From contig OX638379.1 in NCBI GenBank assembly GCA_951813605.1, positions 3,980,062-4,044,061 of the forward strand: a DNA stretch of 64,000 bases. The letters run 5' to 3'. The notes under the pieces were generated by a model, which was given only the letters and a program-made list of their open reading frames with translations, made no database searches and had not been told where the DNA came from. Of this stretch, positions 25,074 to 34,189 are shown piece after piece. The position numbers and the translations under genes are program-made. The stretch is from an uncultured Bryobacterales bacterium (GTDB taxonomy: Bacteria; Acidobacteriota; Terriglobia; Bryobacterales; UBA6623). Position 1 is the stretch's first letter; the number at the start of each line of letters is the position of its first letter.

Positions 25074-27299
25074 ATGCGAGCGCGAATGCCCCTCAGATCA
25101 GTCGAGGCCCTCCTCTCGCTGCTCGTTGCAACCGTGATACTTCCACACGCGGTCGCGGACAGCTGGGCGTCCTGGAGGGGAGTCAACTCTGACGGCGTCT
25201 CGGCCGACACGGGCCTGCCGTCCGCATGGTCGCCCGACGGCGAGAACCTCGTCTGGAAGGCACCCTTTGGCGGGCGGTCCGCTCCGGTCGTGGTAGACGG
25301 GCGCGTGTGCATGATCCGTCTTGCGGAACCGGAGACGGTCGAGCTCTGGCAGGAACAGATCGCTTGCCTTGACGCCGACACGGGCGAACTGGTTTGGGAG
25401 CATCGCTACAACGTGTTCCAGACCGACATCCCGCATCACCGAGTCGGCTGGGCCAGCGTAGTCGGCGACAGCGCTACGGGAAACGTTTTCGCCCATGGCG
25501 TCGAAGGCATGGTCATCGCGTTTGATCCGAAGGGCAACATTCTTTGGGAACGATCCACCTCCGAGGAAGTCGGGCGCATCTCGGGCTTCGGCGGGCGGAC
25601 CGCCACCCCGATCCTCGACGGCAACCTGCTGGTCGTGAGCTTCCTGTCGGCGGGCTGGGGCTCGACCTTTATCCCACGCCACCGCTTCTACGCGCTGGAC
25701 AAGCGCACCGGCGAGACGGTCTGGCTCTCGACGCCGGGCAACGCCCCTTACGACACTACCTACACGGTGCCGGTCGTGAGGGAGATCGACGGCCAGCGCC
25801 TGCTGATCACCGGGAACGGCGACGGCGGGATCTACGCGATGCAGGCCGCCACCGGCATCAAGGTCTGGGGATTTCCGATCTCGAAACGGGGCATCAATTC
25901 CTCGGTGGTAGTGGACGGCACCATGGTCTACGCCTCGCATAGCGAGGAAAACGTGGACGAGAGCACGTCTATGGGACGACTGGTGGCCCTCGACGCGTCC
26001 CAAGTCGCCGACGGCAGACCCAAGCAGGTCTGGACGGCGGACGGATTCGCCGCCGGTTACGCGTCCCCGGCCATTCAGGACGGCGTCCTCTACCACGTGG
26101 ACAACTCAGCCAACTTGGTCGCGTTCGACGGCGCGAGCGGAGAGCAGCTCTGGCTGGAGAACATCGGCATCGCCCAGCGGTCGTCGCCCGTGATAGCCGA
26201 CGGGAAGCTGTACGTCTCGGACGTAGACGGCAAGCTCCACATTTTCCGCTTGGCGGGACGGAGCGAGCCCGCGAGAACCGACTTGGACGAATTCAAGAAT
26301 CCTGACGGCAGCTTCACGCAGATTAACGGCGCTCCCGCGATTGCGGGCGGCCGCGTCTACTTCATCACCAACAATACGCTTTACTGCATCGGCAGTTCCG
26401 ACGGAAGAGCGGGGAAGGCTGGAGTGACGCTTGGCGAGCCCGCGGCAGCTCCGGCCGGCGCGGAAGCCGCCCACTTGCAGGTCGTCCCGGGCGAGATCAA
26501 CCTTCCGCCAGGCGGCAGGGCAAGGTTCGTAGCGCGCCTGTTCGATGCCAAGGGCCGTCTGATCGGCGAACGCGAGGCAGAGTGGGCCCTCGAAGGCAGC
26601 CTGCAAGGCGAGTTGAATGCGAGCGGCGAATTCACCGCTGGGGTGCAGTTCCCGCAAGGAGGCCTTGTAGCGGCCAAGGTCGGCGAACTCACGGGCAAGG
26701 CGCGCGTCGCCGTTCGGCCTAGCGGAGGCTTCCTCGAGGATTTCGGGCGTTACAACCCCGATTCCGTTCCGGACGGCTGGTCGGCGGCTCGCGGTCGCTT
26801 CAAAATCGTCGAAGCCGAAGGCGGCAAGATGCTGCAAAAGCCTTCGGGCAACCCGCGGTCGTGGCGCACCACGGTCTACGTGGGCAGTCCCGGCCAGCGC
26901 GCCTACGAGGTAGAGGCCGAGATGATGTCGAAGGAGCAGCGGAGACGGATGGCAGACATGGGCCTGGTTTCGCACCGCTACACGCTGGCCATGATGGGAA
27001 ACGCCCAAACGCTGATGATCCGTACTTGGCTGTCGGAGCTCGAGCGCTTTTCCAAGGAGATTCCCCTCGAATGGGATCCCGACGTCTGGTACCGCGTCAG
27101 GCTGCGCGTCGAGCCGCGAGACAACGGCAGCACTTCGATACAAGGCAAGGTCTGGCCGAAGGACGAAGAGGAGCCGACAAAGTGGACGATTGAAGCGGTG
27201 GACGCCATCGGCCACAACCACGGCAGCCCGGGCATCTACGGGTATTCGTCCGCCGATATCTACTACGACAACCTGAAGGTCACGCCATTCGGCGGCTGA
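25074..27299 (+). CDS. Secreted PQQ-type beta-propeller with C-terminal jelly-roll domain
   Basis: This is a protein of about 741 residues. A signal peptide (MPLRSVEALLSLLVATVILP, cut after AVA) precedes SWASWRGVNSDGVSADTGLP, the usual opening of planctomycete/acidobacterial PQQ-like propellers. Residues about 30-440 form BamB-like blades (CLDADTGELVWEHRYN, ALDKRTGETVWLSTPG). There are no recognisable PQQ-enzyme active-site residues, so a binding role is as likely as a catalytic one. After a linker domain (VVPGEINLPPGGRARFVARL) a C-terminal DUF1080/LamG-like jelly-roll follows from about FLEDFGRYNPDSVPDGW to YYDNLKVTPFGG. The start at 25074 avoids overlap with the promoter. It leads a four-gene run. 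Confidence 0.8.
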   Translation: MRARMPLRSVEALLSLLVATVILPHAVADSWASWRGVNSDGVSADTGLPSAWSPDGENLVWKAPFGGRSAPVVVDGRVCMIRLAEPETVELWQEQIACLDADTGELVWEHRYNVFQTDIPHHRVGWASVVGDSATGNVFAHGVEGMVIAFDPKGNILWERSTSEEVGRISGFGGRTATPILDGNLLVVSFLSAGWGSTFIPRHRFYALDKRTGETVWLSTPGNAPYDTTYTVPVVREIDGQRLLITGNGDGGIYAMQAATGIKVWGFPISKRGINSSVVVDGTMVYASHSEENVDESTSMGRLVALDASQVADGRPKQVWTADGFAAGYASPAIQDGVLYHVDNSANLVAFDGASGEQLWLENIGIAQRSSPVIADGKLYVSDVDGKLHIFRLAGRSEPARTDLDEFKNPDGSFTQINGAPAIAGGRVYFITNNTLYCIGSSDGRAGKAGVTLGEPAAAPAGAEAAHLQVVPGEINLPPGGRARFVARLFDAKGRLIGEREAEWALEGSLQGELNASGEFTAGVQFPQGGLVAAKVGELTGKARVAVRPSGGFLEDFGRYNPDSVPDGWSAARGRFKIVEAEGGKMLQKPSGNPRSWRTTVYVGSPGQRAYEVEAEMMSKEQRRRMADMGLVSHRYTLAMMGNAQTLMIRTWLSELERFSKEIPLEWDPDVWYRVRLRVEPRDNGSTSIQGKVWPKDEEEPTKWTIEAVDAIGHNHGSPGIYGYSSADIYYDNLKVTPFGG

Positions 27300-27321
27300 C
27301 CGGAGCACACCGGAGAACAAA

Positions 27322-28749
27322 ATGCTTGCTCGCCCGACCCCGAGCTTGTGGCTCGCAATTTCCATAGCGATCGCCGGCGCACCCGCTGCGCCGGGCGCGG
27401 ACTGGCCGATGTGGGGCGGCAACGCGTCCCGCAACATGGTCTCCCTCGAGACCGGAATTCCGCGCAGCTGGGACATCAAGAACCAGGAGCGGATCAAATG
27501 GGTGGCGGAGATCGGCTCGCAGTCCTACGGCAACCCAGTGGTGGCTGGCGGCAGGGTCTTGATAGGCACCAACAACGAGCTTCTGCGGGATCCGACGCAG
27601 GACAAGGACCGCGGCGTCGTGATGGCGTTCGACGAGGAGAGCGGCGAGTTCCTGTGGCAGATGACCCACGAGAAGCTCGCGGCGGGACGCGTGAACGACT
27701 GGCCCGAGCAGGGGGTTTGCTCCTCTCCCGCAGTGGTAGACGGCGTGGCTTACTACGTCTCCAACCGCGCAGAAGTGCTGGCGCTTGACGTCGAGGGATT
27801 CCGGGATGACGAAAACGACGGCCCTTACAAGGAAGAGCAGCATACGGCGGAAACTGACGGAGACGTGATCTGGGTAGTCGACATGTACAACGACTTGGGC
27901 GTGTTTCCGCACAACATGGCGGCGACATCGCCGCTCGTCGTGGGCGACATGCTGTTCGTCAACACCTCGAACGGCGTCGACGAAAGCCACATCAACATCC
28001 CCTCGCCCCGGAGCCCGAGCTTCCTGGCCCTGGACAGACACACCGGGGAAATCCTGTGGGAGGATCGCTCGCCGGGCCGCAACATCCTGCACGGCCAGTG
28101 GTCTTCGCCGGCCTACGGCGAAGCCGGCGGGAACAAGCAGGTGATCTTCGCAGGTGGCGACGGCTGGCTGTACAGCTTCGTCCCCGAATCCGGGGACCTG
28201 ATTTGGAAATTTGACGCGAACCCCAAGGAATCCGAATGGAAGCAGGGGCGCGGTGACCGCAACAACATCATCGCAACGCCGGTGCTGCTGGACGGAATCG
28301 CCTACGTCGCCGTCGGCCAAGATCCCGAGCATGGCGAGGGCGTAGGGCATCTCTGGGCCGTGGACGCATCCGGCGAAGGAGACGTGACGGACGGCAACGT
28401 CGTTTGGCACCATCCATTCCGGCGGACGATCTCCACGGTGGCGATCCACGACGGGATCGTGTATGCCCCGAACTTCTCCGGCTTCTTCCACGCGCTGGAT
28501 CGTGAGACGGGCAAGCTGCTGTGGGAATACGACATGCTGGCAGCGGTTTGGGGGTCGCCCTACGTGGTCGACGGCAAGGTGCTGATCGGCGACGAGGACG
28601 GTGATCTGACCGTGCTCAAGGCCGGGCGCGAAATGGAAGTGCTGTCCGAGACCAACTTCGGCAACGTCATTTACTCGACGCCGGTCGCGGCGAACGGCAC
28701 GCTGTTTATCATGACTCGGTCGCACCTGTACGCGATCGCGGCCGACTGA
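27322..28749 (+). CDS. Secreted PQQ-type beta-propeller protein
   Basis: This 475-residue single-domain propeller starts with a signal peptide (LWLAISIAIAGAPAAPGA) and DWPMWGGNASRNMVSLETGI. Blades include MAFDEESGEFLWQMTHEKLA, FLALDRHTGEILWEDRS, LYSFVPESGDLIWKFDANP, LWAVDASGEGDVTDG and HALDRETGKLLWEYDMLAA. It lacks the jelly-roll of the preceding gene. It begins 22 nt after that gene, with GGAG shortly before the ATG. Like its neighbour it is exported and may bind or oxidise an alcohol or sugar. A structural role is equally possible. Confidence 0.8.
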   Translation: MLARPTPSLWLAISIAIAGAPAAPGADWPMWGGNASRNMVSLETGIPRSWDIKNQERIKWVAEIGSQSYGNPVVAGGRVLIGTNNELLRDPTQDKDRGVVMAFDEESGEFLWQMTHEKLAAGRVNDWPEQGVCSSPAVVDGVAYYVSNRAEVLALDVEGFRDDENDGPYKEEQHTAETDGDVIWVVDMYNDLGVFPHNMAATSPLVVGDMLFVNTSNGVDESHINIPSPRSPSFLALDRHTGEILWEDRSPGRNILHGQWSSPAYGEAGGNKQVIFAGGDGWLYSFVPESGDLIWKFDANPKESEWKQGRGDRNNIIATPVLLDGIAYVAVGQDPEHGEGVGHLWAVDASGEGDVTDGNVVWHHPFRRTISTVAIHDGIVYAPNFSGFFHALDRETGKLLWEYDMLAAVWGSPYVVDGKVLIGDEDGDLTVLKAGREMEVLSETNFGNVIYSTPVAANGTLFIMTRSHLYAIAAD

Positions 28750-28759
28750 GGCGCCTACG

Positions 28760-29842
28760 ATGGCGAATCTCCAAGAAATGATCGATAGCGCGCGGACTGC
28801 GCTCGACGAACGGGTCCGGCAGATGGTTGCCTGGCATTTCGACCCGGCGACGGGCTGCCCTTTCTGGCTGGAATTCGCCAAGGACCGACTGGGCTGGGAC
28901 CCGCGCGACAGGATCGGGGGATTCAGCGACCTGACGCGGCTGCCGGCCTTCGAGGACGAGTGGCTGCGCGGCGGCCCGGTGCGGCGCTGGGTGCCGAAAG
29001 GTCTCGCGGACAAGCCGATCTACGTTTTCGAGACCGGCGGCACCACAGGGTTGCCGAAGTCGCGAATCAACGCGGACGACTTTCGAATCGACTACGCCGA
29101 ATTCTCGAAGTCGCTGCCGGACGAGTTCTTCCCTCCCGGCTCGGACTGGCTGCACCTCGGGCCGAGCGGCCCGCGACGGCTGCGCCTAGCGATCGAATAC
29201 CTCGCACAAGTGCGCGGAGGGATCTGCTTCTCGATAGATCTTGACCCGCGCTGGGTCATCAAGCTCCTGAAGCGGGGCCATTACGAAGAGGCGGAACGCT
29301 ATAAGCAGCACTGCCTGGACCAAGCGCTCACGATTCTCAAGGCACACCGCGGCATCCGCTGCCTGTTCGCCACGCCCAAGCTGCTGGAAGGCCTGTGCGA
29401 GCGCACGTCCCTCAAGAAGCACCGCATCTCCGGCGTGTTCTGCGGCGGCACGGAAATGACGCCGGAGTTCCATCGGTTCGCGCGCGAGGAGTTGCTCGAG
29501 GGGGCGTACTTCGCGGCGACCTACGGCAACACCCTGATGGGATTGGCCTGCCACAAGCCGTTTGACCCCGCCGACAACTACGCGATTATCTACTACCCGC
29601 CACAGCCGCGGGCGGTGCTCGAGGTGCGCAACCCCGACAACCTAGAGGAAACGGTCGAGTACGGCGAGACCGGGCGTGGCGTGCTCACCACGCTGACCAA
29701 AGAGTTCTTCATGCCTCGCTTCGCCGAACGCGACGCATGCGAGCGGGAACCGCCGATCGACCTGTATCCGTGGGATGGCGTGCGCAATGTGCGACCGTTC
29801 CAAGACGCCAGCAGCGGGTCCGTCACCGTCGGAGTCTACTGA
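28760..29842 (+). CDS. PaaK/LuxE-like adenylate-forming enzyme
   Basis: This 360-residue cytoplasmic protein resembles phenylacetate-CoA ligase, coenzyme F390 synthetase and LuxE acyl-protein synthetases. The phosphate-binding loop is VFETGGTTGLPKSR. Downstream are CLFATPKLLEGLCER, GVFCGGTEMTPEFHRFA, AATYGNTLMGLA and a catalytic-domain end VEYGETGRGVLTTLTKEFFM. It is shorter than PaaK (about 430 residues), with a truncated C-terminal lid, closer to LuxE length. It starts 10 nt after the propeller gene. A role activating a carboxylic acid produced by the exported propeller enzymes is plausible but inferred. Confidence 0.7.
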   Translation: MANLQEMIDSARTALDERVRQMVAWHFDPATGCPFWLEFAKDRLGWDPRDRIGGFSDLTRLPAFEDEWLRGGPVRRWVPKGLADKPIYVFETGGTTGLPKSRINADDFRIDYAEFSKSLPDEFFPPGSDWLHLGPSGPRRLRLAIEYLAQVRGGICFSIDLDPRWVIKLLKRGHYEEAERYKQHCLDQALTILKAHRGIRCLFATPKLLEGLCERTSLKKHRISGVFCGGTEMTPEFHRFAREELLEGAYFAATYGNTLMGLACHKPFDPADNYAIIYYPPQPRAVLEVRNPDNLEETVEYGETGRGVLTTLTKEFFMPRFAERDACEREPPIDLYPWDGVRNVRPFQDASSGSVTVGVY

Positions 29843-29863
29843 CGGAGGGCTGAAGGAATCCAG

Positions 29864-30322
29864 ATGAAAGTTCCGTATTTGGCGCAAGCTGCGCTCCTCG
29901 CCATTATCGCGGGATACCCCCCTGCTTCCCTTTGTGCCGACGAGCACGATTCGAAGGCAATCGAGGATCTGGTAGGCCGCTACGCCGCGGCGCGCGAGTC
30001 GAGCGACGCGGACGCGATACGGGCCCTGTTCACCGACGACGCCGATCAGCTGGTGTCGTCCGGCGTCTGGCGCAGGGGACGCGAAGCCCTTGTCGAAGGC
30101 ATGCTCGGAAGTTCGCGCCGTAATCCAGGAACGCGCACTCTGGACGTAGAATCGGTGCGCTTCCCTTCCCCGGGAGTCGCCGTGGCGGACGCCCGCTACG
30201 TCATCAGGGGCAGCGACGGCGCCCCGGACCGCAAGATGTGGAGCACGTTTCTGTGCCTGCAATCCGGAAGCGGCTGGCGGATCGCCGCGATTCGCAACAT
30301 GCTCCCAGCGCCAAGGAACTGA
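29864..30322 (+). CDS. Secreted SnoaL/NTF2-like protein
   Basis: This is a 152-residue exported protein. A signal peptide (QAALLAIIAGYPPASLCA) is followed by an NTF2-like cone fold: SKAIEDLVGRYAAARESSDA, IRALFTDDADQLVSSG, RGREALVEGML and WRIAAIRNMLP. The best match is the SgcJ/EcaC group, known mainly as small-molecule-binding or unassigned proteins. AAGGA lies 6 nt before the ATG. It is last in the propeller operon, 21 nt after the ligase gene. Confidence 0.75.
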   Translation: MKVPYLAQAALLAIIAGYPPASLCADEHDSKAIEDLVGRYAAARESSDADAIRALFTDDADQLVSSGVWRRGREALVEGMLGSSRRNPGTRTLDVESVRFPSPGVAVADARYVIRGSDGAPDRKMWSTFLCLQSGSGWRIAAIRNMLPAPRN

Positions 30323-30767
30323 TCGGATCGGAATCGCCGCAATTCAAGTCTCGGGGCCAGGGCGCGGCGGCGAGCTGCTGCCCGGCCTAGGCGGTTTCCT
30401 CAATCCGAGGGGTCTTGCCAGACTCGCGGGCTGGAGGTTTGGCCAGGCCTCTGTCGACCCGGTAATGGTGCTTTGCGGTATCGGCTAGCGCCGGTGTGAG
30501 AGTGGCGCAAGGCGCATGGCCCCACATCAACCAGCGGGGGTCGGCTCACCGCTTGCAACTCGTTGCTCCCTCGAACGCATGCTCGCCCCCAACGCGAGAC
30601 ACGAGTTGCCTTGCAATGCGCGCCAATTGTCCGCCGCATTGATCAATCCCCATGCCAAGGGCTGAATACGGCTCTTGTCGTCTTGGGGCGTGAAGTCAAG
30701 CGACGACTCGACAGATGTCAGCGGTTGGCCGCGCTTCGTGCCGGTGCGCCTCCTGCCGAGGCCGAAA
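30323..30767. other. Intergenic region without a recognisable gene
   Basis: About 445 bp between two convergent genes. A minus-strand frame (30527-30775) contains LDFTPQDDKSRIQPLAWGL, which I could not place in any family; it has no start context and overlaps the stop of the AtuA gene. It may be eroded mobile DNA. No other structure was seen. Confidence 0.35.
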
Positions 30768-32117
30768 TCACTCATGAACCTCGACGCTGGTTTCGATTTC
30801 TTCGCGCGGGAGTAGCGAAGCGTGATGCGCCACCACTTGCCTTACTCTGGGCCTGCCTTCGCCGAATCCGGTTGCCGTGGGCGGGCCGTTCAGCACCAGA
30901 GGGACCATCTCGCGGGTGAAGCGTTCGACGGGACTGCGCTCTGCGGCTCGGACTCCCATGCGAAGCACGACCTCGGGCGGATCATGACTGGGTGCCGCGG
31001 CGGGGCCGTGGCAGGCACCCGCGCCCAAGACCTCGCCGTGAACCTCTTGAAATTCCAAGCCCAGATCGTCCAGGCGTGTCCGTATCATCGCCTCGGCGGC
31101 CCTAGCTTTCTCGATCGCCTGCGGCCAGCTGTACACGAGAGTCCCAACCGCTTGATACCCAGCGGCGTATGTGAGGGATGTCTTCAATGTCGGGGGGCGA
31201 GGGCCTCCGCGCACAGCCTCCACGGCGACTCTGTTGCCTCCGTCCTGCCGCAGACGGAGGCTGGTGAAGTCCGCCCGGCAATCTGGCGTCAGGTAGGCTG
31301 TCGGATCGCCAAGTTCGTACAGCAGTTGCTCCTTCACCGAAGCGACGGTGATCCGGCCTCCTGTGCCGGGATGCTTCGTGATGACGAATCGGCCGTCCTG
31401 CTTGGCTTCGACGATCGGAAAGCCAATGTTCGCCATGTCCGGAATCGATTGCCAGTCGACCGAGCAATTGCCCCCTGTGCATTGCGCCCCGCATTCGACG
31501 ATGTGGCCTGCCACCGTGCCGGCCGCCAGCCGATCCCAGTCGCGCTCGCCCCACCCGAACTCGTGAATCATCGGGGCCAGCGTCAGGGCGGTGTCCGTCG
31601 AGCGGCCCGCGATCACGACCTGCGCCCCGGTGGAAAGCGCCTTCGCCAGCGGGAAGCCTCCCAAGTAGACGTGCGCGCTGAGCAGGTTGCGACGAATCGC
31701 CCCGATCTTGCGTCCCGTCTCGATGTCGTCGAAACGGACTCCCCGGGACACCATCTCGTCAATGCGATCGCCGATGTCGTCGCCGAGCACGACGGCCACC
31801 TTCGCACCGCGAATGCCCGCAGCCTTGGTCCGCGCGAGGATTGCCTTGGCGCAAGTCACTGGGTTCACGCCGCCGGCGTTCGTGACGATCCTGATGCCAT
31901 GCCCAAGCAGCTTTGGCATGAGCGCGGCAGCTAGGGCAACAGCGTCAGTGGCATAGCCCTTGCTCGGGTCCCGCCGCTTCTGCTTCTCCAGGATCGACAT
32001 CGTGACCTCGGAGAGGTAGTCGAGGACCAGGTAGTCGATCGGCCCGCCCTCGACCAATCGGCGCGGAGCCTCCAGCCAGTCCCCCCAGAACCCTTGTCCG
32101 TTTGCGATGCGGATCAC
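30768..32117 (-). CDS. AtuA-like (DUF1446) protein
   Basis: This 449-residue protein of the acyclic terpene utilisation AtuA family begins RIANGQGFWGDWLEAPRRLV and contains DYLVLDYLSEVTMSILEKQ, IRIVTNAGGVNPVTCAKAI, VVIAGRSTDTALTLAPMIHE, GAQCTGGNCSVDW and FPIVEAKQDGRFVITKHPGT. AtuA is required for citronellol/geraniol breakdown, but its reaction is unknown, and DUF1446 proteins are widespread in organisms without that pathway. The start is the GTG at 32117, with GGGAGG 5 nt upstream. The frame runs to 32372 but the added part has no family character. Confidence 0.85.
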   Translation of the reverse strand: MIRIANGQGFWGDWLEAPRRLVEGGPIDYLVLDYLSEVTMSILEKQKRRDPSKGYATDAVALAAALMPKLLGHGIRIVTNAGGVNPVTCAKAILARTKAAGIRGAKVAVVLGDDIGDRIDEMVSRGVRFDDIETGRKIGAIRRNLLSAHVYLGGFPLAKALSTGAQVVIAGRSTDTALTLAPMIHEFGWGERDWDRLAAGTVAGHIVECGAQCTGGNCSVDWQSIPDMANIGFPIVEAKQDGRFVITKHPGTGGRITVASVKEQLLYELGDPTAYLTPDCRADFTSLRLRQDGGNRVAVEAVRGGPRPPTLKTSLTYAAGYQAVGTLVYSWPQAIEKARAAEAMIRTRLDDLGLEFQEVHGEVLGAGACHGPAAAPSHDPPEVVLRMGVRAAERSPVERFTREMVPLVLNGPPTATGFGEGRPRVRQVVAHHASLLPREEIETSVEVHE

Positions 32118-32164
32118 AATGCCTCCCTCGAAAGTTGCCGGAATGCGCGGGCGATGCCCACCGG

Positions 32165-32785
32165 CTAATTCCGCAGCCGCCCGTTGCGGCGAACCAGGCG
32201 CTCCCGCTCTTGCCGTTCCCGGCGCTTGGCGATCACGCCATCCAAGTAAGCGGTGAGCAGTTCGACCCGGTCCAGTTCGGTTCGCGTCTCGAGCAGAGCC
32301 TGCTTCGTTTCCGCGGCGATCGGCAGGTCCGCCGCGACGCGGAAACTCAACCATGGATGATTCGGTTCCCACTTTGCCGACCCTTGTCCGAGGAGCTTCC
32401 GCACTCTGGCCGCGCCGTCTAGAAGCGCTTGGACCTGGGCAGCGTTCGCTTGGACCGGTGAATCATCTCCGAAGAACTCGACGGCGCCGTGCAAGCACTC
32501 CTCCGAAGAGTCAAACGAATGCACCATGAAGCGCCTCGTTCCGATGGCGTCAATGTTGAAGCGACCGTCCCCGAAACGCTCGGTGACTTCCCGTACTTGC
32601 GCAGCGCATCCGACGCGCTGCAAGTTCTCCTTGCCTTGCCGGACGATGCCGAACTCGCCGCGGTTGGCGTGTGCCTCCGAAATCATTGCGCGGTAGCGGG
32701 GCTCGAATATGTGCAGGGGCAGCACTTCCCCGGGCAGCAAGACCAAGTCAAGCGGAAACAGCGGCAGGAGGGCTTTCTCGGCCAT
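32165..32785 (-). CDS. Lon N-terminal (substrate-binding) domain protein
   Basis: This 206-residue protein has the PUA-like LON domain only: LLPLFPLDLVLLPGEVLPLH then IFEPRYRAMISEA. It continues with EFGIVRQGKENLQRVGCAAQ, a helical C-terminal part (PIAAETKQALLETRTELDRV) and a basic tail. No ATPase or peptidase domain, so this is the stand-alone YcaP/LonN-like family of unknown function, probably a protein-binding factor. The start is the ATG at 32785. CATACT ends 5 nt upstream, so the message may be leaderless. It overlaps head-on with a possible start of the SDR gene. Confidence 0.8.
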   Translation of the reverse strand: MAEKALLPLFPLDLVLLPGEVLPLHIFEPRYRAMISEAHANRGEFGIVRQGKENLQRVGCAAQVREVTERFGDGRFNIDAIGTRRFMVHSFDSSEECLHGAVEFFGDDSPVQANAAQVQALLDGAARVRKLLGQGSAKWEPNHPWLSFRVAADLPIAAETKQALLETRTELDRVELLTAYLDGVIAKRRERQERERLVRRNGRLRN

Positions 32786-33614
32786 GCTACAGTATGCAAT
32801 CTCGGAGCGCCCTCTCCCCACAAAGAGCGACTTGCAACTGATCGGCAAAACCGTGCTCATCACGGGAGCTTCGTCTGGGATAGGCCGGGCGTGCGCGGTG
32901 CGATTCGCGCGTCAAGGAGCCAACTTGATCCTGACGGGTCGGCGTCGAGACGCCCTTGAGGAGACAGTCAAGGCCGCCGATTGCGGGAGAGTCATTGAAG
33001 CGGACTTGGCCGACTCAGGAGCTCTCGGCCGTTTCTGCGACCGGATCCGCGAGAACACTTCATCCCTCGACGTCTTGGTTCACAATGCCGGAGTCGGCCT
33101 TTACGCGCCGTCGTTCGCCACTGCCCCGGAAGCAGCGCGCCAATTGATGGCCCTGAACTTCCTGGCGCCCCTGGAGCTCACGCGCCGGCTGCTCCCGCTT
33201 GTCCCCGACGGAGGATCGATTGTTGCCATCAGCTCTATCGCGGGCAAGGTATCTTTTCCGGGGATGTCGGTGTATTGCGCGTCGAAGCACGCTCTCAACG
33301 CCTATGCCGATGTCCTGCGCATGGAGGCAAGAGGTCGCGGCATCCATGTCCTGAGCGTCTGTCCGGGATATGTCACGACGGCGTTCGTGAACAACATGCT
33401 GCAGGGCGCTTCGCCGAACGCACTTCCGGGAAGGGGGCGGTTTGCGATCACGGCGGAACAGTGTGCGGATGCGATCCTAGCGGGCGTATTGCAGCGAAAG
33501 CGCACCGTTGTCGTGCCCAAGGCAGGATGGCTTCTAGTCGCGGCAGAAAGGCTGTTCCCGGCGACCTTGCACCGCGTCATGGCGCGCCACCTGCCAGCTT
33601 CCAGAGGCGAATGA
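32784..33614 (+). CDS. Short-chain dehydrogenase/reductase
   Basis: This is a classical SDR, 260-276 residues depending on start. The cofactor motif is LITGASSGIGRACAVRFARQ; other blocks are LVHNAGVGLYA, the catalytic Ser region VAISSIAGKVSFPGM, the YCASK Tyr-Lys dyad and PGYVTTAF. An Arg-rich turn (LTGRRRDAL) after beta-2 favours NADP(H). The ATG at 32784 overlaps the divergent Lon-domain start codon (CATG); a TTG at 32832 (LQLIGKTVLITG) is an alternative that leaves room for a promoter. The substrate is unknown. It is coupled by ATGA to aroK. Confidence 0.8.
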   Translation: MLQYAISERPLPTKSDLQLIGKTVLITGASSGIGRACAVRFARQGANLILTGRRRDALEETVKAADCGRVIEADLADSGALGRFCDRIRENTSSLDVLVHNAGVGLYAPSFATAPEAARQLMALNFLAPLELTRRLLPLVPDGGSIVAISSIAGKVSFPGMSVYCASKHALNAYADVLRMEARGRGIHVLSVCPGYVTTAFVNNMLQGASPNALPGRGRFAITAEQCADAILAGVLQRKRTVVVPKAGWLLVAAERLFPATLHRVMARHLPASRGE

Positions 33615-34189
33615 AGAACGTTCCGGATGCGCCCCTCGCGCTCGACTGCCGTGCCGGCACTATAGTCGGAGCTATTTTCGTCACAGGTTTCATGGGCTCG
33701 GGAAAGTCGACCGTCGGGCAGGCGATGGCGACGAGGCTGGGCTGGCGTTTCGCAGACCTAGATGACGAAATCGAGCGGCGTGCAGGGCAGAGCATTCCGA
33801 GCATCTTCGAGGAGCGAGGTGAGGACGGTTTCCGGGAATGCGAGCACGAGGCGTTGCGCGAGCAGGCCGACCGAGCTGCTCAGGGAACTCCGCTGGTCCT
33901 GGCTCTGGGAGGAGGAACATATGCCTTTGCCCCGAATCGACGGCTGATGCGGGCCGTCGGGCCCGCGATCTGGCTAGACGCGGCACCCGAGACTCTTTGG
34001 GAACGCGTGCGTCACGAGGCTCATCGACCGCTCGCACGCGACCACGAGGCGTTCCTGCGGCTGCACGCGTCGCGTCTGGATTCGTATTCCAAGTCAGACT
34101 GCCGTGTCGACGCGTCCGGCACGCCAGGCGAGGTGCTCGGCCGGATCCTCAGGCTAGGATGGGTGAAGAGACTGATTGCAGATGCCTGA
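33611..34189 (+). CDS. aroK: Shikimate kinase
   Basis: This 192-residue enzyme phosphorylates shikimate in aromatic amino acid synthesis. The Walker A loop is GFMGSGKSTVGQ, shikimate-binding motifs are DLDDEIERRAG and FRECEHEAL, LALGGGTYA is the GGG loop, and RHEAHRPLARD is the lid/RPL region. The first 17 residues are an N-terminal extension before the P-loop strand. It starts in a 4-nt overlap with the SDR gene and its end overlaps the ABC ATPase start by 8 nt. Confidence 0.92.
   Translation: MKNVPDAPLALDCRAGTIVGAIFVTGFMGSGKSTVGQAMATRLGWRFADLDDEIERRAGQSIPSIFEERGEDGFRECEHEALREQADRAAQGTPLVLALGGGTYAFAPNRRLMRAVGPAIWLDAAPETLWERVRHEAHRPLARDHEAFLRLHASRLDSYSKSDCRVDASGTPGEVLGRILRLGWVKRLIADA

Noticed and set aside
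27280..29013. 577-codon minus-strand frame across the second propeller and the ligase gene
   Set aside because: It spans two unrelated real genes on the opposite strand and shows no domain, start site or signal peptide.
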